From contig JAJNNY010000009.1 in assembly GCA_022453515.1 (NCBI GenBank), forward strand, positions 62,001 through 126,000: a DNA stretch of 64,000 bases, written 5' to 3'. Numbering within the stretch: the stretch's first letter is position 1; the number at the start of each line of letters is the position of its first letter. The stretch is from Astrocystis sublimbata (taxonomy: Eukaryota; Ascomycota; Sordariomycetes; Xylariales; Xylariaceae). The notes below the pieces were generated by a model. It saw only the letters and a list, made by a program, of their open reading frames with translations, searched no databases and was not told where the DNA came from. Below are positions 1 through 11,659 of the stretch, one piece after another. The position numbers and the translations under genes were made by a program.

Positions 1-854
1 CGTACAAGTTCGTCCACCCTGCGAACCATAACGATTCGACAAGGTGAAGATGGACTTGAGCTGAACGAACAATGGCAAGGTCTGAATGCAGGATAGGCAG
101 ATCATCTAACGTGCTTGCATTTATGTAAGACATCATCTAACGTTTTCAATTGTGGCGTCTTGTTTCTATTTACGTACAGATATCTAAGTAAGATAGAGGA
201 CTCGGAATTGTCTCAACGGCGAGCAAGATTCCGACTGCATGTGCGCACTTCCACAAACGTGCATACTGACATCCAGATTCGTGTACCATCGGAGGATTGC
301 TTCCTGCTCGATCTATTGCTAAATTGTGCTACACTCCTTATTTTCGAAGAGATCTCATTTGTCAATGCATTCAACAATCGATCTTGTGGGCTGTGTCGGG
401 TCCTACCTAGGTATCTGGGGTCAGCTGTTCAACTAAGGTTGTACCTAATACCATACCTTAGGTACTTACCTAGCTAAGTTCCAATTGCCGCTGTCGAGGA
501 GGATTCAAGGTTGAGTTTGGCCCCTCACATGCGGGACATGGTCATCGTCATGGCCCACCATCCTGCCATGCTTGCCTAAACCTTGCAGCTAAGCTAGGTA
601 ACCTAGGATGCCTGCCTAGGATGCTAGGGTAGCTTTGTTCTCTCCGAGGTTCATGTCCAGCCTGGATTTATATTTGCGCTGCCACATGCCCTACCTAGAT
701 CTAGGTACATACAAACCTTACATAGCATATATCCCTAATCGCCACACGAGTCGAGAGTCGTTCGTGTCGAAAGCCATCAGTTCCGTCGCCTCTGAGCTTC
801 CTTTCCGGTTGGCAGATTAGGCATTGAAGCCGCCTTCGCCACATCCGGCTCGAT
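1..854. other. Intergenic region with no supported gene
   Basis: No reading frame here resembles a protein family, and codon-like composition is absent. The stretch holds several copies of a palindromic CCTAGG motif, around 402-413, 446-477, 586-627 and 692-707. It probably contains the promoter and leader of the transporter that starts at 855, but I see no clear TATA box. Confidence 0.5.
692..707. repeat. 16-bp perfect palindrome of the CCTAGG family
   Basis: TACCTAGATCTAGGTA reads the same on both strands. It belongs to a family of CCTAGG-based palindromes scattered through the intergenic DNA of this window. Confidence 0.7.
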
Positions 855-2625
855 ATGTCTCTCCCGCGGGTGGGCTCACTGGAGACGTTTCTCAGCGTAC
901 CGACTGAGGGCGAGAGATCACGGAGGGGGTCGATTGATTCCTTGACGCCCTCTGTGAGGCCGCGCAGACTCAGTTTCAACCCTCTACCCGAATCATGGGA
1001 TCCCGTCATTGCTAGAGAAATTGACCATCCCGCACCGACCATCGGTGCATTTGAGGTGCCCCAATGGAAACGAATGGGTGAGTCTTGTCCAGTCACTGAG
1101 TCGAGAATGTTACACTGGTTAGGTACTTACAGCTTACATGATCTGCCTAGTTCAAATCGTCTGTGCAGTGATCTACTGTCTATTCGCTGCTGGCGTAGTC
1201 TTTGGTTACGCGGCGTTGAAGCCTGTTCTGAAGAGGACGGGGGCCTACCAGGAGACTTGCGAGGGCAATGATATGTGTGTCGAAATTAGATTAAATCTGA
1301 TGTTTACTGTGGCCGCCGTGGTTACAAATGTAGCTGCCCTCCCCGTCGGGGCCATCCTAGACCACTACGGACCCCAGGTCTGCGGTGTCCTCGGCGCCTT
1401 GTGTCTGGCCATAGGCGCCCTCTTCATGGCGTTCGCCGAGAGAGTGCAGTTCGATGCCCTCCTGCCAGGATACTTGTTCCTGGCTCTTGGTGGTCCGTTC
1501 ACTTACATCTCCTCGTTCCAGCTGTCGAATGCATTCCCGCAGCACTCAGGTTTCATATTGGCGCTGTTGACCGGTGCTTTCGACGCCTCCAGTGCACTGT
1601 TTCTCCTGTACCGCATCGTCTTCGAGCAGAGTGGAGGCGCTTTTGGGCTTGAGAAGTTTTTCCTGGCATACCTGATCGTGCCTGTCGTGATAATCGTCAT
1701 GCAACTTACCATTCTTCCTAGACAGTCATACAAGACCGTTGGCGAGATGATCGTGGACTACGAGGCGCCGGCTTCTCGCGGCCCTCTCAATTCCGGCGCC
1801 GCTGGGGCTGATGACCAGGTGGATGAGGAGACGGCACTTCTACAGGAAGCGCAACGCCAGGAGCGCCAGGAGCTCAACGAGAACATCGCTCACGAAATCG
1901 AGGAGCTATTGGGCACCGAGACAGCCGACAAGCAGGCTCAGAGGGAGGAGCAAACGAACAACAAAAGCGGAGTTTGGGGTGTGATGCACAATCGCCCTGC
2001 ACTCCAGCAGATCCGTTCGCCCTGGTTCATCCTCATCTGTCTGTTCACTGTGGTACAGATGACGCGGATCAACTATTTCGTCGCGACGATTCGGGTGCAG
2101 TACATTGCCATCCTCGGATCCGTCGAGAAAGCTGCGCAGATCAACAATTTCTTCGATCTTGCCCTCCCGCTAGGCGGCATCATCTCCATCCCATTCATCG
2201 GGGTCATCTTAGACCGCACTAGCACTGTGGTCGTGCTGACGATCCTCGCGACTGTCGCCACTGCCATCGGTGTATTGGGGTCACTACCGTTCGAGTGGGC
2301 CGCGTACGCCAACATCTGTCTCTTCGTGCTGTACCGCCCATTCTACTATACAGCGGTCAGCGACTACAGCGCCAAAGTGTTCGGCTTCCAGACGTTCGGC
2401 ACCGTCTACGGGCTCATTATCTGCCTCGCCGGTCTGCTGAACTTCAGCCAAAGCGGACTCGATTATCTGTTCCACGATACCTTCGGAGGCAATCCAATTC
2501 CTGTGAACGTGATTCTACTTTCACTCGGATTGGCTATCGGCATTTGTCTGGTGACTTTCGTCGCCTTCCAAGTCAGGCGGCTGAGGAAGAGGGATGCTGG
2601 ATATACGAATGGAAGAGAACATTGA
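855..2625 (+). CDS. MFS transporter of the fungal FMP42/SLC43-like group
   Basis: Two exons, 855-1077 and 1133-2625, are separated by a 55-nt GTGAGT...CAG intron and give 571 residues. The first ~75 residues are a soluble, Ser/Arg-rich cytosolic tail. The membrane part begins at about residue 76 with a helix running through CAVIYCLFAAGVVFGYAALK, and a run of about twelve hydrophobic segments follows. They are split by a long acidic, Gln/Glu-rich central loop (roughly residues 280-345), the usual cytosolic loop between the two six-helix bundles of the major facilitator superfamily. The first-helix pattern matches the fungal FMP42 group, relatives of animal SLC43 amino-acid transporters. The substrate cannot be read from sequence; amino acids are a guess from that relationship. 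The ATG at 855 opens the frame that splices in phase into the first helix. Confidence 0.8.
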
Positions 2626-4703
2626 GCTTACATGCCAATCTCGTGGGGGATGCAATCTTGGATTTTTGGGCCCATATCGTAACAAGCATGCGGGAGTAAG
2701 TGGTTTCATCATTGGCTGCATATGTGTTCAGGTGTTCAACCGGCATTGCTTTTGTTTTTGGTACAAGTTGAATCCCAGCGACTTATTAGTCTCGAACGCA
2801 TTCTCAAGTAAACTTAATGGCAACTACCCTACTAACTTGAACGATAAAATGATTGAGAGTTCATATTAGTAATAGTAATGAAAATATCACATATACCTTC
2901 ATTCGGCCTACTCGCGCAAGTCACCAAGTCAGACTTAGGACTCATGTGTGCAGTACATGTTGGTTAACTGTGGTTTCTTTAATGTCATGCCTTATACGTA
3001 GCGTCTCAAGCTTTTGAGTTGTTGCTAAGTTCGGAGAGCCAAGTAGACGCTGGCCAAGTGTGTGATACCTCGCTTCCAATGGTAATTGCTTTTACTTGCC
3101 ACATTCTCGTACCCTAGTTCACGTTGTTACAAGCCTGCTTTTATGCCCTTTGGAGTTCTTAATCTGCTAACAGATAGCCAAATATAGACCATTCGACAAT
3201 GCTAACACCCTTGACTGGGTGCGAGTTGCCATGTATGTCTTATAATTACCATGCCAACTCAACGTCGAGGAAATGTTGACACGACCATGAAAATCCATTC
3301 TTGTGAGACTGAACAGCTTACCTAGTATTGTGATAATCACACGGTCATGCTTGGTATTACTTCCATTCCTCAATGATACCTTCGCGCACGGCCTTCGCCT
3401 CCAAGTGCATGGGGTCTTGGTGATAATCCATAGCGCTAGCTTCCACATTTCTAGGAAACTCTACTTCCGCCAGACGCGGGCATACTGCCATGTCGATTGG
3501 CTGGGTGAGCCGATGTGACGCTATATTCCCCTCATGGTGCGCATATGGAAATCATGGCATAATACAGAGCTCGAGAACGACTCTTGTCGGGTTACTAGGT
3601 AGCTTGCTGGTTCAGCTACATTGCATAAGGAACAACTCAAGAGCATCGAAGTTGGAGATATGTAAGCCTATCGAACCTCGTCTAGATGAGTATTGTAACA
3701 CGATACACATGTTTTCCCGACTCTTGTTGAATTCCTCCCCTCATTGGACGACACCAGGACAACCTCGATGTAGCCGCTTAGGACGACCCGCCCCCCATCC
3801 CGACGACTAGATATACTAATTCCTTCACCTTCCCCTCGTACATCAAATATGCAGCGAATGAGGAGGAGAAAACAGAGAAAAATTCGAGCAATCACGAAAT
3901 CGCCTCATGATATCGCCTCAAGTTACGGTTGCTGCTTGCCAAGTGAACCCGGCAACTTGTCACCGCTTGGCACCTGCCTAACGAAGCCATCTTGGCCATT
4001 GCCAAGACGGCCCTGGGGCGTTCTAGAGTTTTGTTGTTATCAATGTTTTTTTTCATTCGAATGCCCTCCGCCGGCATCTAGCGGCGGCGCATTTCATGTC
4101 GTGCTACTCTGTTTATTCTTATGCGGGGGGGTTGGATTGGGGTCTTTGGCAGAATGCGATTCAGAAGAGCTCGAAGGCGAATATGACAAACAGACCTTTT
4201 GCGTGGGTTCTCTTCGAGATCGGGGTAACCACCTAAGTAGATGGATGGCAGCATTGCAGTGGCACGATACGACCTCGCAACGGTGAGAGCGAGTCCGGGG
4301 ATGCAGGTGGCGGGGAGTTGGGGGATAAGCATCAGCCGTTGGCTGGGAAGACGAGGCTTGGCTCCATTGGAAGCCGCGGGCCGAGAGATAGATAGATGTG
4401 AACCGCCTCCATACAATACACCTTCCTCCATCAAAACATCGCTAAGAATCTCTGCGGGCCGCGCTACTAGGTCGCGTGCTAAGACAATGCAAATGTACCG
4501 AACAGGGAGCTTTCAGATCGCCTCTCGCCGACATGTCCTTGGGCGGGGGGGAGGCAGGGTGATGGATGCCGGGGATGCGCGCAAATGGCCCTGTATATAA
4601 AAAGCGTTGACCGAGCATCTCTTTTCTCGTTGTCTTCTTCCCCTTTAGCTTCTACCCCGTTCACCTCATCTCGGTCAGTCAGTCTTTTATATATATATAT
4701 AAA
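2626..4703. other. Intergenic region between transporter and aminopeptidase
   Basis: About 2 kb without a recognisable gene. The last part, from about 4590, is the aminopeptidase promoter and pyrimidine-rich leader. Short open frames elsewhere have no family resemblance. Confidence 0.5.
4594..4603 (+). promoter_or_regulatory. TATA box of the aminopeptidase gene
   Basis: TATATAAAAA lies about 110 nt upstream of the ATG at 4704. A strongly pyrimidine-rich leader (4615-4690) follows, the usual core-promoter arrangement of well expressed fungal genes. A second AT run, 4688-4703, sits directly before the start codon and is more likely leader than promoter. Confidence 0.5.
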
Positions 4704-6339
4704 ATGAAGTACCTCGAGGTTCTCGCGCTCGGCGCCTTGTTTGCCGGCCAGGGTCTCGCGACTGGTGATGTCCTGGAGCCAGAAGGTTATGTCGCGAAAA
4801 TTCGAACCGAAGAGTAAGTTATTTGACATTGCAGCCAAATATTGTTTCGCGTCAAATAGAAGAGAGAGACTTGTTATTATACATGGAAGAAACGTTAACC
4901 TCTACATCTTCAAGACTGGAGCGCAACCTATGGAACCTTGATCGAATTGCTAAAGAGAATGGTGGTAACCGTGCCTTTGGCACACCTGGATACAAGGCGT
5001 CGTCAGACTATGTGCTAGAGCGCGCAAAGACACGATTCGGACCTGAATATGACACCTACATACATGAGTTCGACCATTTGTTCAACGAGGTCCGCAAGAT
5101 CACCCTTACGGGGCCCGACGGCGAATCCGTCGAGACCGTAACACTCATTTACAACCCCGGCACCGACGGTAGTCCGATCAAGGCTCCTCTTATTGACACA
5201 CCCGTTGATGACGAAAGGGGTGAGTTCCAATGGCGACCCTGCTTGATGTATTTTCGACATCTAATGAATATGACTTTGTAGGCTCGGCGTGTTTCGAAGA
5301 CCAATGGACCGGAATCGACGCCACTGGAAAGATAGCGCTCTTGAAACGCGGCAGCTGCGCCATCGCCGACAAACTTCGGCTTGCGCGGGCTCACGGTGCA
5401 CTGGGCGCCATTCTCTACCACAACTTGCCAGGAACCCCAAGTTCCGCAACCCTGGGTGCCGAGTCATTCGGCCAGATCGTCCCCGTAGCCACGGTCAAGC
5501 AAGATGTCGGCCAGAAGTGGAAAGCCGACCTAGCCTCTGGAAAGGAAGTGGTGGTAGAGCTCTTCATTGACGCTGTCTTCGAGGAGCGTCGATCATGGAA
5601 CGTCATTGCCGAGACAAAAGCCGGCGACCCGAATAACGTCGTCATGCTGGGCGCTCACCTCGACAGTGTCTTGGCCGGCGCAGGCATCAACGACGACGGT
5701 TCCGGATCCAGCTTGCTGCTTGAGCTCATGACGGAACTGCGTTACTACAAGCTCGCCAACAAGGTCCGCTTCGCATGGTGGGGTGCCGAGGAGAGCGGGC
5801 TCGTCGGATCGCTGGACTACACAGCGAGCCTTGCGCCGGAGGAAGCTGATAAGATCCGATTCTACTTCAACTACGACATGGTCGGCTCTCCGTACGCGGA
5901 GTACCAGATCTACGTGGGTGACAACGAGGGCGACAAGGTGGGCGCGGTCAAGTTGTTCGACTATCTGACGGCTGCTGGGAAACCAGCAAAGTACGTGAAC
6001 TTCGGCTCCAGTTCTGATTACGTTGGCTTCTTGGAGCTCGGTATCCCGTCCTCAGGTATTTTCACTGGGGCGAGCGCGACGACAGATCCTTGCTACCACC
6101 AGGCGTGCGACGTCCTGGCCAATGTCAACCTCGATGCGTTGACGATCAATGCCAAGGCAGCTGCTAATGCGGTTGCCGAGTTCGCTCTCTCACTCGAGGG
6201 CGTGCCGCGTCGTCGGACAGTCTCCGTCAACCCCCGCAGCAGGGACGGTGTTCGCAATCAGTTTGTCAAGTGGAAACGTGCCGCTGCCACTGCCGCGACG
6301 CAGAAGTCGTGCTCACATGCAGGTGACAGCACAATCTAG
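4704..6339 (+). CDS. Secreted or vacuolar M28 family aminopeptidase (aminopeptidase Y-like)
   Basis: Exons 4704-4813, 4915-5219 and 5282-6339 join in phase to 490 residues. Introns are 101 and 62 nt; the first has a GTTAAC branch site 18 nt before its CAG-like acceptor at 4914. The protein starts with a signal peptide (hydrophobic to about residue 19, LATG cleavage region). It carries a protease-associated domain at about residues 120-230 and then the M28 zinc peptidase core. All five zinc ligands are visible: His264 (AHLDS), Asp276 (INDDGSG), Glu309 after catalytic Glu308 (GAEESG), Asp337 (NYDMVG) and His411 (CYHQACD). It should remove N-terminal residues from peptides in the vacuole or outside the cell, like yeast Ape3 and fungal Lap2. 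The C-terminus is a basic tail that is not part of the family core. Confidence 0.9.
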
Positions 6340-6539
6340 ATTCCGCCAGAGGGGCCTGAGTGAACGCTCTGATGAAAGCTGATGAGCTGGACAGAGACAA
6401 ACTAGGTAGTCATAGTGCAACTGATTTTAGCCAATCCAAATATAAATTTGTCAATAAAGTGCATATTGTAGCATGTCAAGAGCTAGAGCTATCTGCTCTT
6501 CGTTTATACACGTATAACACCACGCTTTAGTGAAGGGGC
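6340..6539. other. Short convergent 3' region
   Basis: 200 nt separate the stops of the plus-strand aminopeptidase and the minus-strand deacetylase. It is AT-rich and probably holds both polyadenylation regions; the two 3' UTRs may overlap. Confidence 0.4.
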
Positions 6540-8042
6540 TCAGCCCAATTCCATGCGATCTCCAGCAGCTTCTTCTCGCAACTTGCGTCCTAATTCGTCT
6601 TTCTCATCCCATTCTTCCTTGATACGCGCTTCTACTTCGTCTCTGATTGGGCCCAAGTCGGGCGGTATGATGGACATCTGAGAGCTGGGGGCAGCGCCCA
6701 CGAACCGCAGCTGCTCTGTCACATGTTGCACAATCTCGGTCAACTTCTTCTGTGTGTTTCGGTTTAGGCGAGGTTCGCCCAAGATCTGCTGAATCGATGG
6801 CAAGAGAGAGTCGATCTTAAACCTGTCTCGCCAAGGAGTATGTATAGGGATCTGGACTGGTATGTTGTGTTGTTGGTTAATGGCGATCGCTGTCTCGTAA
6901 GCCCATGCACGAGCGACGTTCTTTGGCGTGTAACCACCACCGCCGAATAAGAGAAGGGGTATGCCAAGCTTCTTGCAAAACTCTACGCACGATGAGTGAC
7001 CCTCGACAAGCAGGTTGAATTTGCCCAATCGGTCTCCAGCTAGGGAATCGGCGCCGCATTGTAGAGCTATAGCGCCTGGTCTGAACTTTTCAACAACGCG
7101 GGTAATTATGGACTCGAAAAGCCACTTGTATTGTTCATCAGTGATGCCGTCATTTAGAGGGACGTTGATGGCATGATGGGCGCCGGGGTTGTGTTCGTTC
7201 TTGGGACCATTGTCTTCCAGCGAGCCGGTACCAGGAAAGAAGTTTAACGGATCGTATTTGTGAAATGAAACTGTCATGACCCGGTCGGTAGAAAAGAATG
7301 CTTCTTCCACGCCATCGCCGTGATGCACATCAATATCGATGTACAGAACACGAGAATGTATGCGCAGTAGTTGTAATATGGCGAGGACAATATCGTTGAT
7401 GTAGCAAAACCCTGATGCTTCGGACCGTTTTGCGTGGTGAAGGCCTCCACCCCATGCAATAGCAATGTCAGACTGGTTTGAGCAAAGCTTCCTTGCGGCA
7501 TCCAGAGAGGCACCCCCCGAGAGCGAACAATAATTGTAGAGCCCCTCGAACAAAGGACAGTCACTGCCTCCCAGATTGAACTTAAGATCAGGGTTCAGGT
7601 TATCCACATCGAGGGGTTGAGGTTGAGGCGCGACCGTAGCGAGATGGTCAACATAGTCACTGGCGTGGAAGGAGGTCAATTCCTCGAAAGTAGCTGCGCG
7701 CGCCGTGTAGTTATCCATGGCAAAGTTCATGCCGTAGGCGGATACTAAGCTTTTGGTGAGGGTCAAGCGCCAGGGCTTCATGGGATGGGTCATGCCGAAG
7801 TGGTGCTTCTCCATCTCTGGATTGTAGTGAAATGAGACGTTGTAGCCCTTGGGCTTGGTGATGCCGTGCTCATGGGCGAAGCGCTTGATTTTGTTAAGAT
7901 AGGCGGCATTTTCCATGTCGCTCGGGCGATCCAGCGGCTTCAGCACCTTTTTGACAATAGGTTGGTCATAATCCACATTGTGAGGCAGATAGTTTGGCCT
8001 CGGAAGACGTATCGAGTATGGGTTATCAGGAACTGGTTCCAT
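6540..8042 (-). CDS. HOS2: Class I histone deacetylase, HOS2 type (Set3 complex catalytic subunit)
   Basis: A single uninterrupted frame of 500 residues. The catalytic domain spans about residues 65-385. The active-site histidine pair is in GGGLHHAKRSEASGFCYIND (His202/His203), the zinc-binding DIDVHHGDG motif is at residues 236-244, a third zinc aspartate is in CGADSLAGDRLG, and the active-site Tyr is in LFGGGGYTPKNVARAW. HOS2 proteins remove acetyl groups from histone H3/H4 tails within the Set3 complex and act in gene activation, sporulation and virulence in several fungi. The N-terminal extension (PNYLPHNVDYDQPIVKKV) and the C-terminal acidic/basic helix fit HOS2 better than RPD3. It is head-to-head with the YNG2-like acetyltransferase subunit at 9531. 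Confidence 0.93.
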   Translation of the reverse strand: MEPVPDNPYSIRLPRPNYLPHNVDYDQPIVKKVLKPLDRPSDMENAAYLNKIKRFAHEHGITKPKGYNVSFHYNPEMEKHHFGMTHPMKPWRLTLTKSLVSAYGMNFAMDNYTARAATFEELTSFHASDYVDHLATVAPQPQPLDVDNLNPDLKFNLGGSDCPLFEGLYNYCSLSGGASLDAARKLCSNQSDIAIAWGGGLHHAKRSEASGFCYINDIVLAILQLLRIHSRVLYIDIDVHHGDGVEEAFFSTDRVMTVSFHKYDPLNFFPGTGSLEDNGPKNEHNPGAHHAINVPLNDGITDEQYKWLFESIITRVVEKFRPGAIALQCGADSLAGDRLGKFNLLVEGHSSCVEFCKKLGIPLLLFGGGGYTPKNVARAWAYETAIAINQQHNIPVQIPIHTPWRDRFKIDSLLPSIQQILGEPRLNRNTQKKLTEIVQHVTEQLRFVGAAPSSQMSIIPPDLGPIRDEVEARIKEEWDEKDELGRKLREEAAGDRMELG

Positions 8043-9530
8043 TTTGAGCAGCAGCTCTCGGCTCTGGCGACATATGTCGCTCTACTTGAAGCAGACGAAG
8101 CTGGGCGAGCAAGGGGTGTTGCCAACGATCTCGAGCAAGGGCAGGATCACGAGACCGCGATGTCCGCAGCCCTAGGAGACCAGAGTCGCCGGCTGCGCGC
8201 CGCGAATGAGCGCCAAGGATTCCGGGCCGAACGATAAAACCTGAGAGAAGTTGTTTGACGTAGCGATCGGAGGGTGTATGGGCGGTGAAGAGCTGGTTGG
8301 CGACTGACGGGTACCTGGGCGCAAGATGCAGATGAGGCAACAGATAAAAAAAATAAGGTGAATGATGAGCGTGACCAGAACAGCTTCAGCTATGAGTGCT
8401 GAAATTGCTAGATAGAACTACGAAAGGATCGAAATGATCAATATATGAGCCGAGGATGAGTAAAGTCGCCAATGATAAAGTGTCGTGTGTGGTTTGCCGG
8501 CAGGATAGTGTAGCAGGTATGTCGCTTCAACATTAGATCAAGATGTGTTCAGTCGCAAAATGACACTGGCGAGCTGGCCCGGCCGGGGATTGAGGTTCAA
8601 AACATGCAGGTGTGTTTTAGTGCCACCACCGCGACTGCGTGCACTAGCATAGCGGGCATAGGTGCTACCGCATTTCAAGCTAGGTCGAACCGGGTATCAA
8701 GACCCCACATACAGCACTGCACCAACGCCGCGTTCAGATTAGCTTCACTTACCTACCATCAGTTGGTGCCACGATTGAGTCGTCTCATTACCTAATCAAC
8801 ATGACCTACCCTACCCTTGCCGGGGATAGCGCCGGCGTGGTATCGTGAGGTCGTCCTTGTCGCCATCTCGCCTGCGGGCCCAACTGGCGATTTGCTATCG
8901 ACGCAGCACGCTACCGCTACTTCGCATACGGCCCCGGACGGTTCTGGATCGGGCCTTCTCTATCGTGCTCCTCCTCCACCTCTACCTACCTACCTCCGCC
9001 TCCACGTACACACATCTACCGAGAGAGAGAAAGAGTGTCCGCAAACCGAGTGAATTGAGCTAGCAAGGTGAGCAAACACCACCATATGATTTGGTCCTTG
9101 GGCGCTTGCTCTGCGTACATATTCATCCACCAGCCTGCCTATTCATTCAGTTGCATCAACTTCACCGAGTTTATACATACCTGCGGTCCCAACTGGATCT
9201 CTCCCGAGTCGTAACTGTTCAATTTGCATGCCCCTCGTTGCTGCGCCATTGTTGCATTCCACTACATCCGAAGCATACAACACAGAGAACAAAAAAAACA
9301 ATTCGCTAGGCAAATCAAAAGGGCATTGCCGACGTGAGCAGCGAGACCCAAAAAGAAAAAAAAAAAGGGAAGAACATTCGTGTGTTGCTTTGCTTGACAT
9401 TGCGCTGCGCCTGCGTGCATCCCCAGTCACGGCCTGTTGCCAGTCTCATCCCACTTGTCCTGCGTTTCCATCTACAATACAATACAATCAAGAGCGCGCG
9501 CCTCGCGTACGAGGCCAGGTTAACACGCCA
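8043..9530. other. Bidirectional promoter region between HOS2 and YNG2 genes
   Basis: About 1.5 kb between two divergent start codons. The part before the plus-strand gene (roughly 8940-9500) is rich in pyrimidine tracts and contains an A run near 9352-9366, typical of a long fungal 5' leader. The frame of the plus-strand gene stays open upstream to 9228, but the sequence is low complexity and unlike protein. No other gene is supported. Confidence 0.5.
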
Positions 9531-10919
9531 ATGCCTAGAGACGACCTCTCCATAGACTTCGTAAAGAAGATGGCGCCCTCTATCGAGGCCCAGGACCCCG
9601 TCGTCATCCTCGAGGAGTTCATCCACCGCATGGCCAACCTCCCCGAGGAGGTCCGCTTCATCCAAGACGAGATCGCCGACAAAGACCGCTCCTACCACGA
9701 GTGCATCAAGTCCATCGAGGAGTCCGACAACAAGATCCAGCGCTTCATCCGCTCCAACGGCAGCCACCACCACAACCCCCGCGAGGCCCAGCTGCGCCTG
9801 ACCATGAACGAGAACTACACGCGCGCCGAGAAGCTCGCCGAAGAGAAGGTCGCCTTATCGTTGAGGGCTAAGAACCTATACGACAAGCACCTGCGCTATC
9901 TCGACCTACAGATCAAGCAGCTGACCGACCGAGGCGAGCCCGGCTTCACCGATCCCGACGAGATACCGTCTCTGATCCGCCCGAGCGCCGCCAATAACAG
10001 CAATACCAGCGTCAGGGTGCTGTCCGTCACCACCACCTCGCAGCCGCTGAACCCCATACACAACACTACCACCCCCGCCGCCGTCGCCCGACTAGCCACA
10101 TCGCAGGCGCGAGCCGCCCAGACACAAGCCCACATATCCTCCTCCGCCCCGACCTCCCCCGCCGCGAGCATGATATTAAATCGCGGCCATCGTGAATCCT
10201 CTGCTGGACCCGGAAGTGGCGTTCCTAAGAGGGGACCGCGGACGGCTGCCGGCATAGGGAATATCCCGGCAAATTCAAGCGGGTTGGCAAGGCATGCCTC
10301 TATCGGACCGGGGACACCTAAGGCTGGGACGCCAGGCGGCCCAAGTAGGGCCGGGAGTGCTGGGCCTAAGGGAGTTATCAAAGCATCCAGCACCACATCG
10401 AGGAAGGGGACACCAAGCGGGCCGGCGCGGAAAAGGCCACCGACCTCGAAGTCGACGCTATCCCGCGTCAAGCGGGCAGGGCAGCCGAAGGGATCCCCCG
10501 CCTCGACAGCCGATAGCGAACTTTCCGACGCAGACTCGGCACCCTCGTCGCGCCGCGGCTCTCGAGCCGGAAGCGGGACCCCGGTGCCCAGCCACAGCGG
10601 GAGCCAGAAGCAGCAGAAACCCACGGCGCCGGACGCCGACAAGGACGAGGAGATGGCCGACCGCGACGACGAGGACGAGGACGTCTCCAATTCCGACGGG
10701 GTCTCGGGCATCGACGACGACGAAGACGAGGAGGGCAAGAGATACTGTCTATGCCAAGCGGTATCTTATGGCGATATGGTGGCCTGTGACAACCCCTCCT
10801 GTCCCTTCGAGTGGTTCCACTGGAGCTGCGTCGGTCTGAAGTCCGAGCCCGAGGGCCGCTGGTACTGTCCTACATGCAGTGCCGAGCGCGCCGAGAGTCT
10901 GAAGAAGAAGGGAAAGTAA
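9531..10919 (+). CDS. YNG2: ING-family PHD-finger protein, YNG2-like NuA4 acetyltransferase subunit
   Basis: A single exon of 462 residues. Residues about 5-120 are the ING N-terminal domain ([20 protein letters not shown], then a coiled coil), which anchors the protein in the NuA4/Piccolo histone H4 acetyltransferase. The middle, about 150-390, is a low-complexity Ser/Pro/Gly/Ala linker ending in a strongly acidic block ([20 protein letters not shown]). The C-terminus is a PHD finger (about 405-455) with the full C4HC3 set, YCLC, ACDNPSC, FHWSC and YCPTC, expected to read H3K4me3. I chose the ATG at 9531 because the ING domain begins right after it and the frame upstream is leader-like. PHO23 (Rpd3L) is the alternative paralogue, but the N-terminal domain fits YNG2 better. 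Confidence 0.88.
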   Translation: MPRDDLSIDFVKKMAPSIEAQDPVVILEEFIHRMANLPEEVRFIQDEIADKDRSYHECIKSIEESDNKIQRFIRSNGSHHHNPREAQLRLTMNENYTRAEKLAEEKVALSLRAKNLYDKHLRYLDLQIKQLTDRGEPGFTDPDEIPSLIRPSAANNSNTSVRVLSVTTTSQPLNPIHNTTTPAAVARLATSQARAAQTQAHISSSAPTSPAASMILNRGHRESSAGPGSGVPKRGPRTAAGIGNIPANSSGLARHASIGPGTPKAGTPGGPSRAGSAGPKGVIKASSTTSRKGTPSGPARKRPPTSKSTLSRVKRAGQPKGSPASTADSELSDADSAPSSRRGSRAGSGTPVPSHSGSQKQQKPTAPDADKDEEMADRDDEDEDVSNSDGVSGIDDDEDEEGKRYCLCQAVSYGDMVACDNPSCPFEWFHWSCVGLKSEPEGRWYCPTCSAERAESLKKKGK

Positions 10920-11659
10920 GGATAGGATAGGAAGGGCGAGAGAGGACATCGCGAAAGGAGAGTCTTTACTTGCATGCCAAGTGCTGGAAGGAATGTATAA
11001 GGCATCCAGACAGATCCATGATGTTAGATGACTACGTTATGTATGTAGTTGTGCTGCCAAAGTCAGATGGCATGGGCCGGCACCAGCGTCATCTCCAAGC
11101 CCGATCGATACAAGAGTCCTTGCAATCAAAACAACTTCAAGCCTCAATCACAGTATCACAGTGACCTTCATCAGCTACCTCTACAAACAAATGTATGTGA
11201 ACATCAAAGCAGCCCTCAAGATGTAGGCGGAGACGATTTGCTTGAAATCATCCTGTGGCATTTACTGTCTTGTACATCAAGTACTGGAGTCATTGGACAC
11301 TACAGCGATACTCTCACGCCTCGTTTGTTCACACATAAGGGTGAGGATAATGATGAGCGTAATACTCCCACATATTGAGCACAGAAACAAGGCAGTAGGC
11401 TCCCATGAATATGTTTGAGCCGTGGCCTCACATGAGCACTGACAGCGACAAGCTTGAACGAAGGAATGCCTTTCTATGGAGTAGTACAGCCGATCACTCA
11501 GGATGGCACGGTTTCTACATGTATTCCCATCTCTTCATCACAAAGTGTTTCACTTTTGTCATTATCTTCCCCGCAGCCGTCCCCGCCAACGTCCGTTCCT
11601 CTCATTACACATGATGGCTGCCTCTATTATGTGATTCACCGTTATCAAGCACAAACACT
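10920..11659. other. Convergent intergenic region
   Basis: 740 nt between the stops of the ING gene (+) and the UDP-glucose pyrophosphorylase gene (-). I see no gene. It should hold the two 3' UTRs. Confidence 0.45.

Noticed and set aside
9896..10738. 280-codon minus-strand frame opposite the ING gene
   Set aside because: It is the antisense of the Ser/Gly/Pro-rich linker and acidic block. The predicted protein is low complexity and matches no family.
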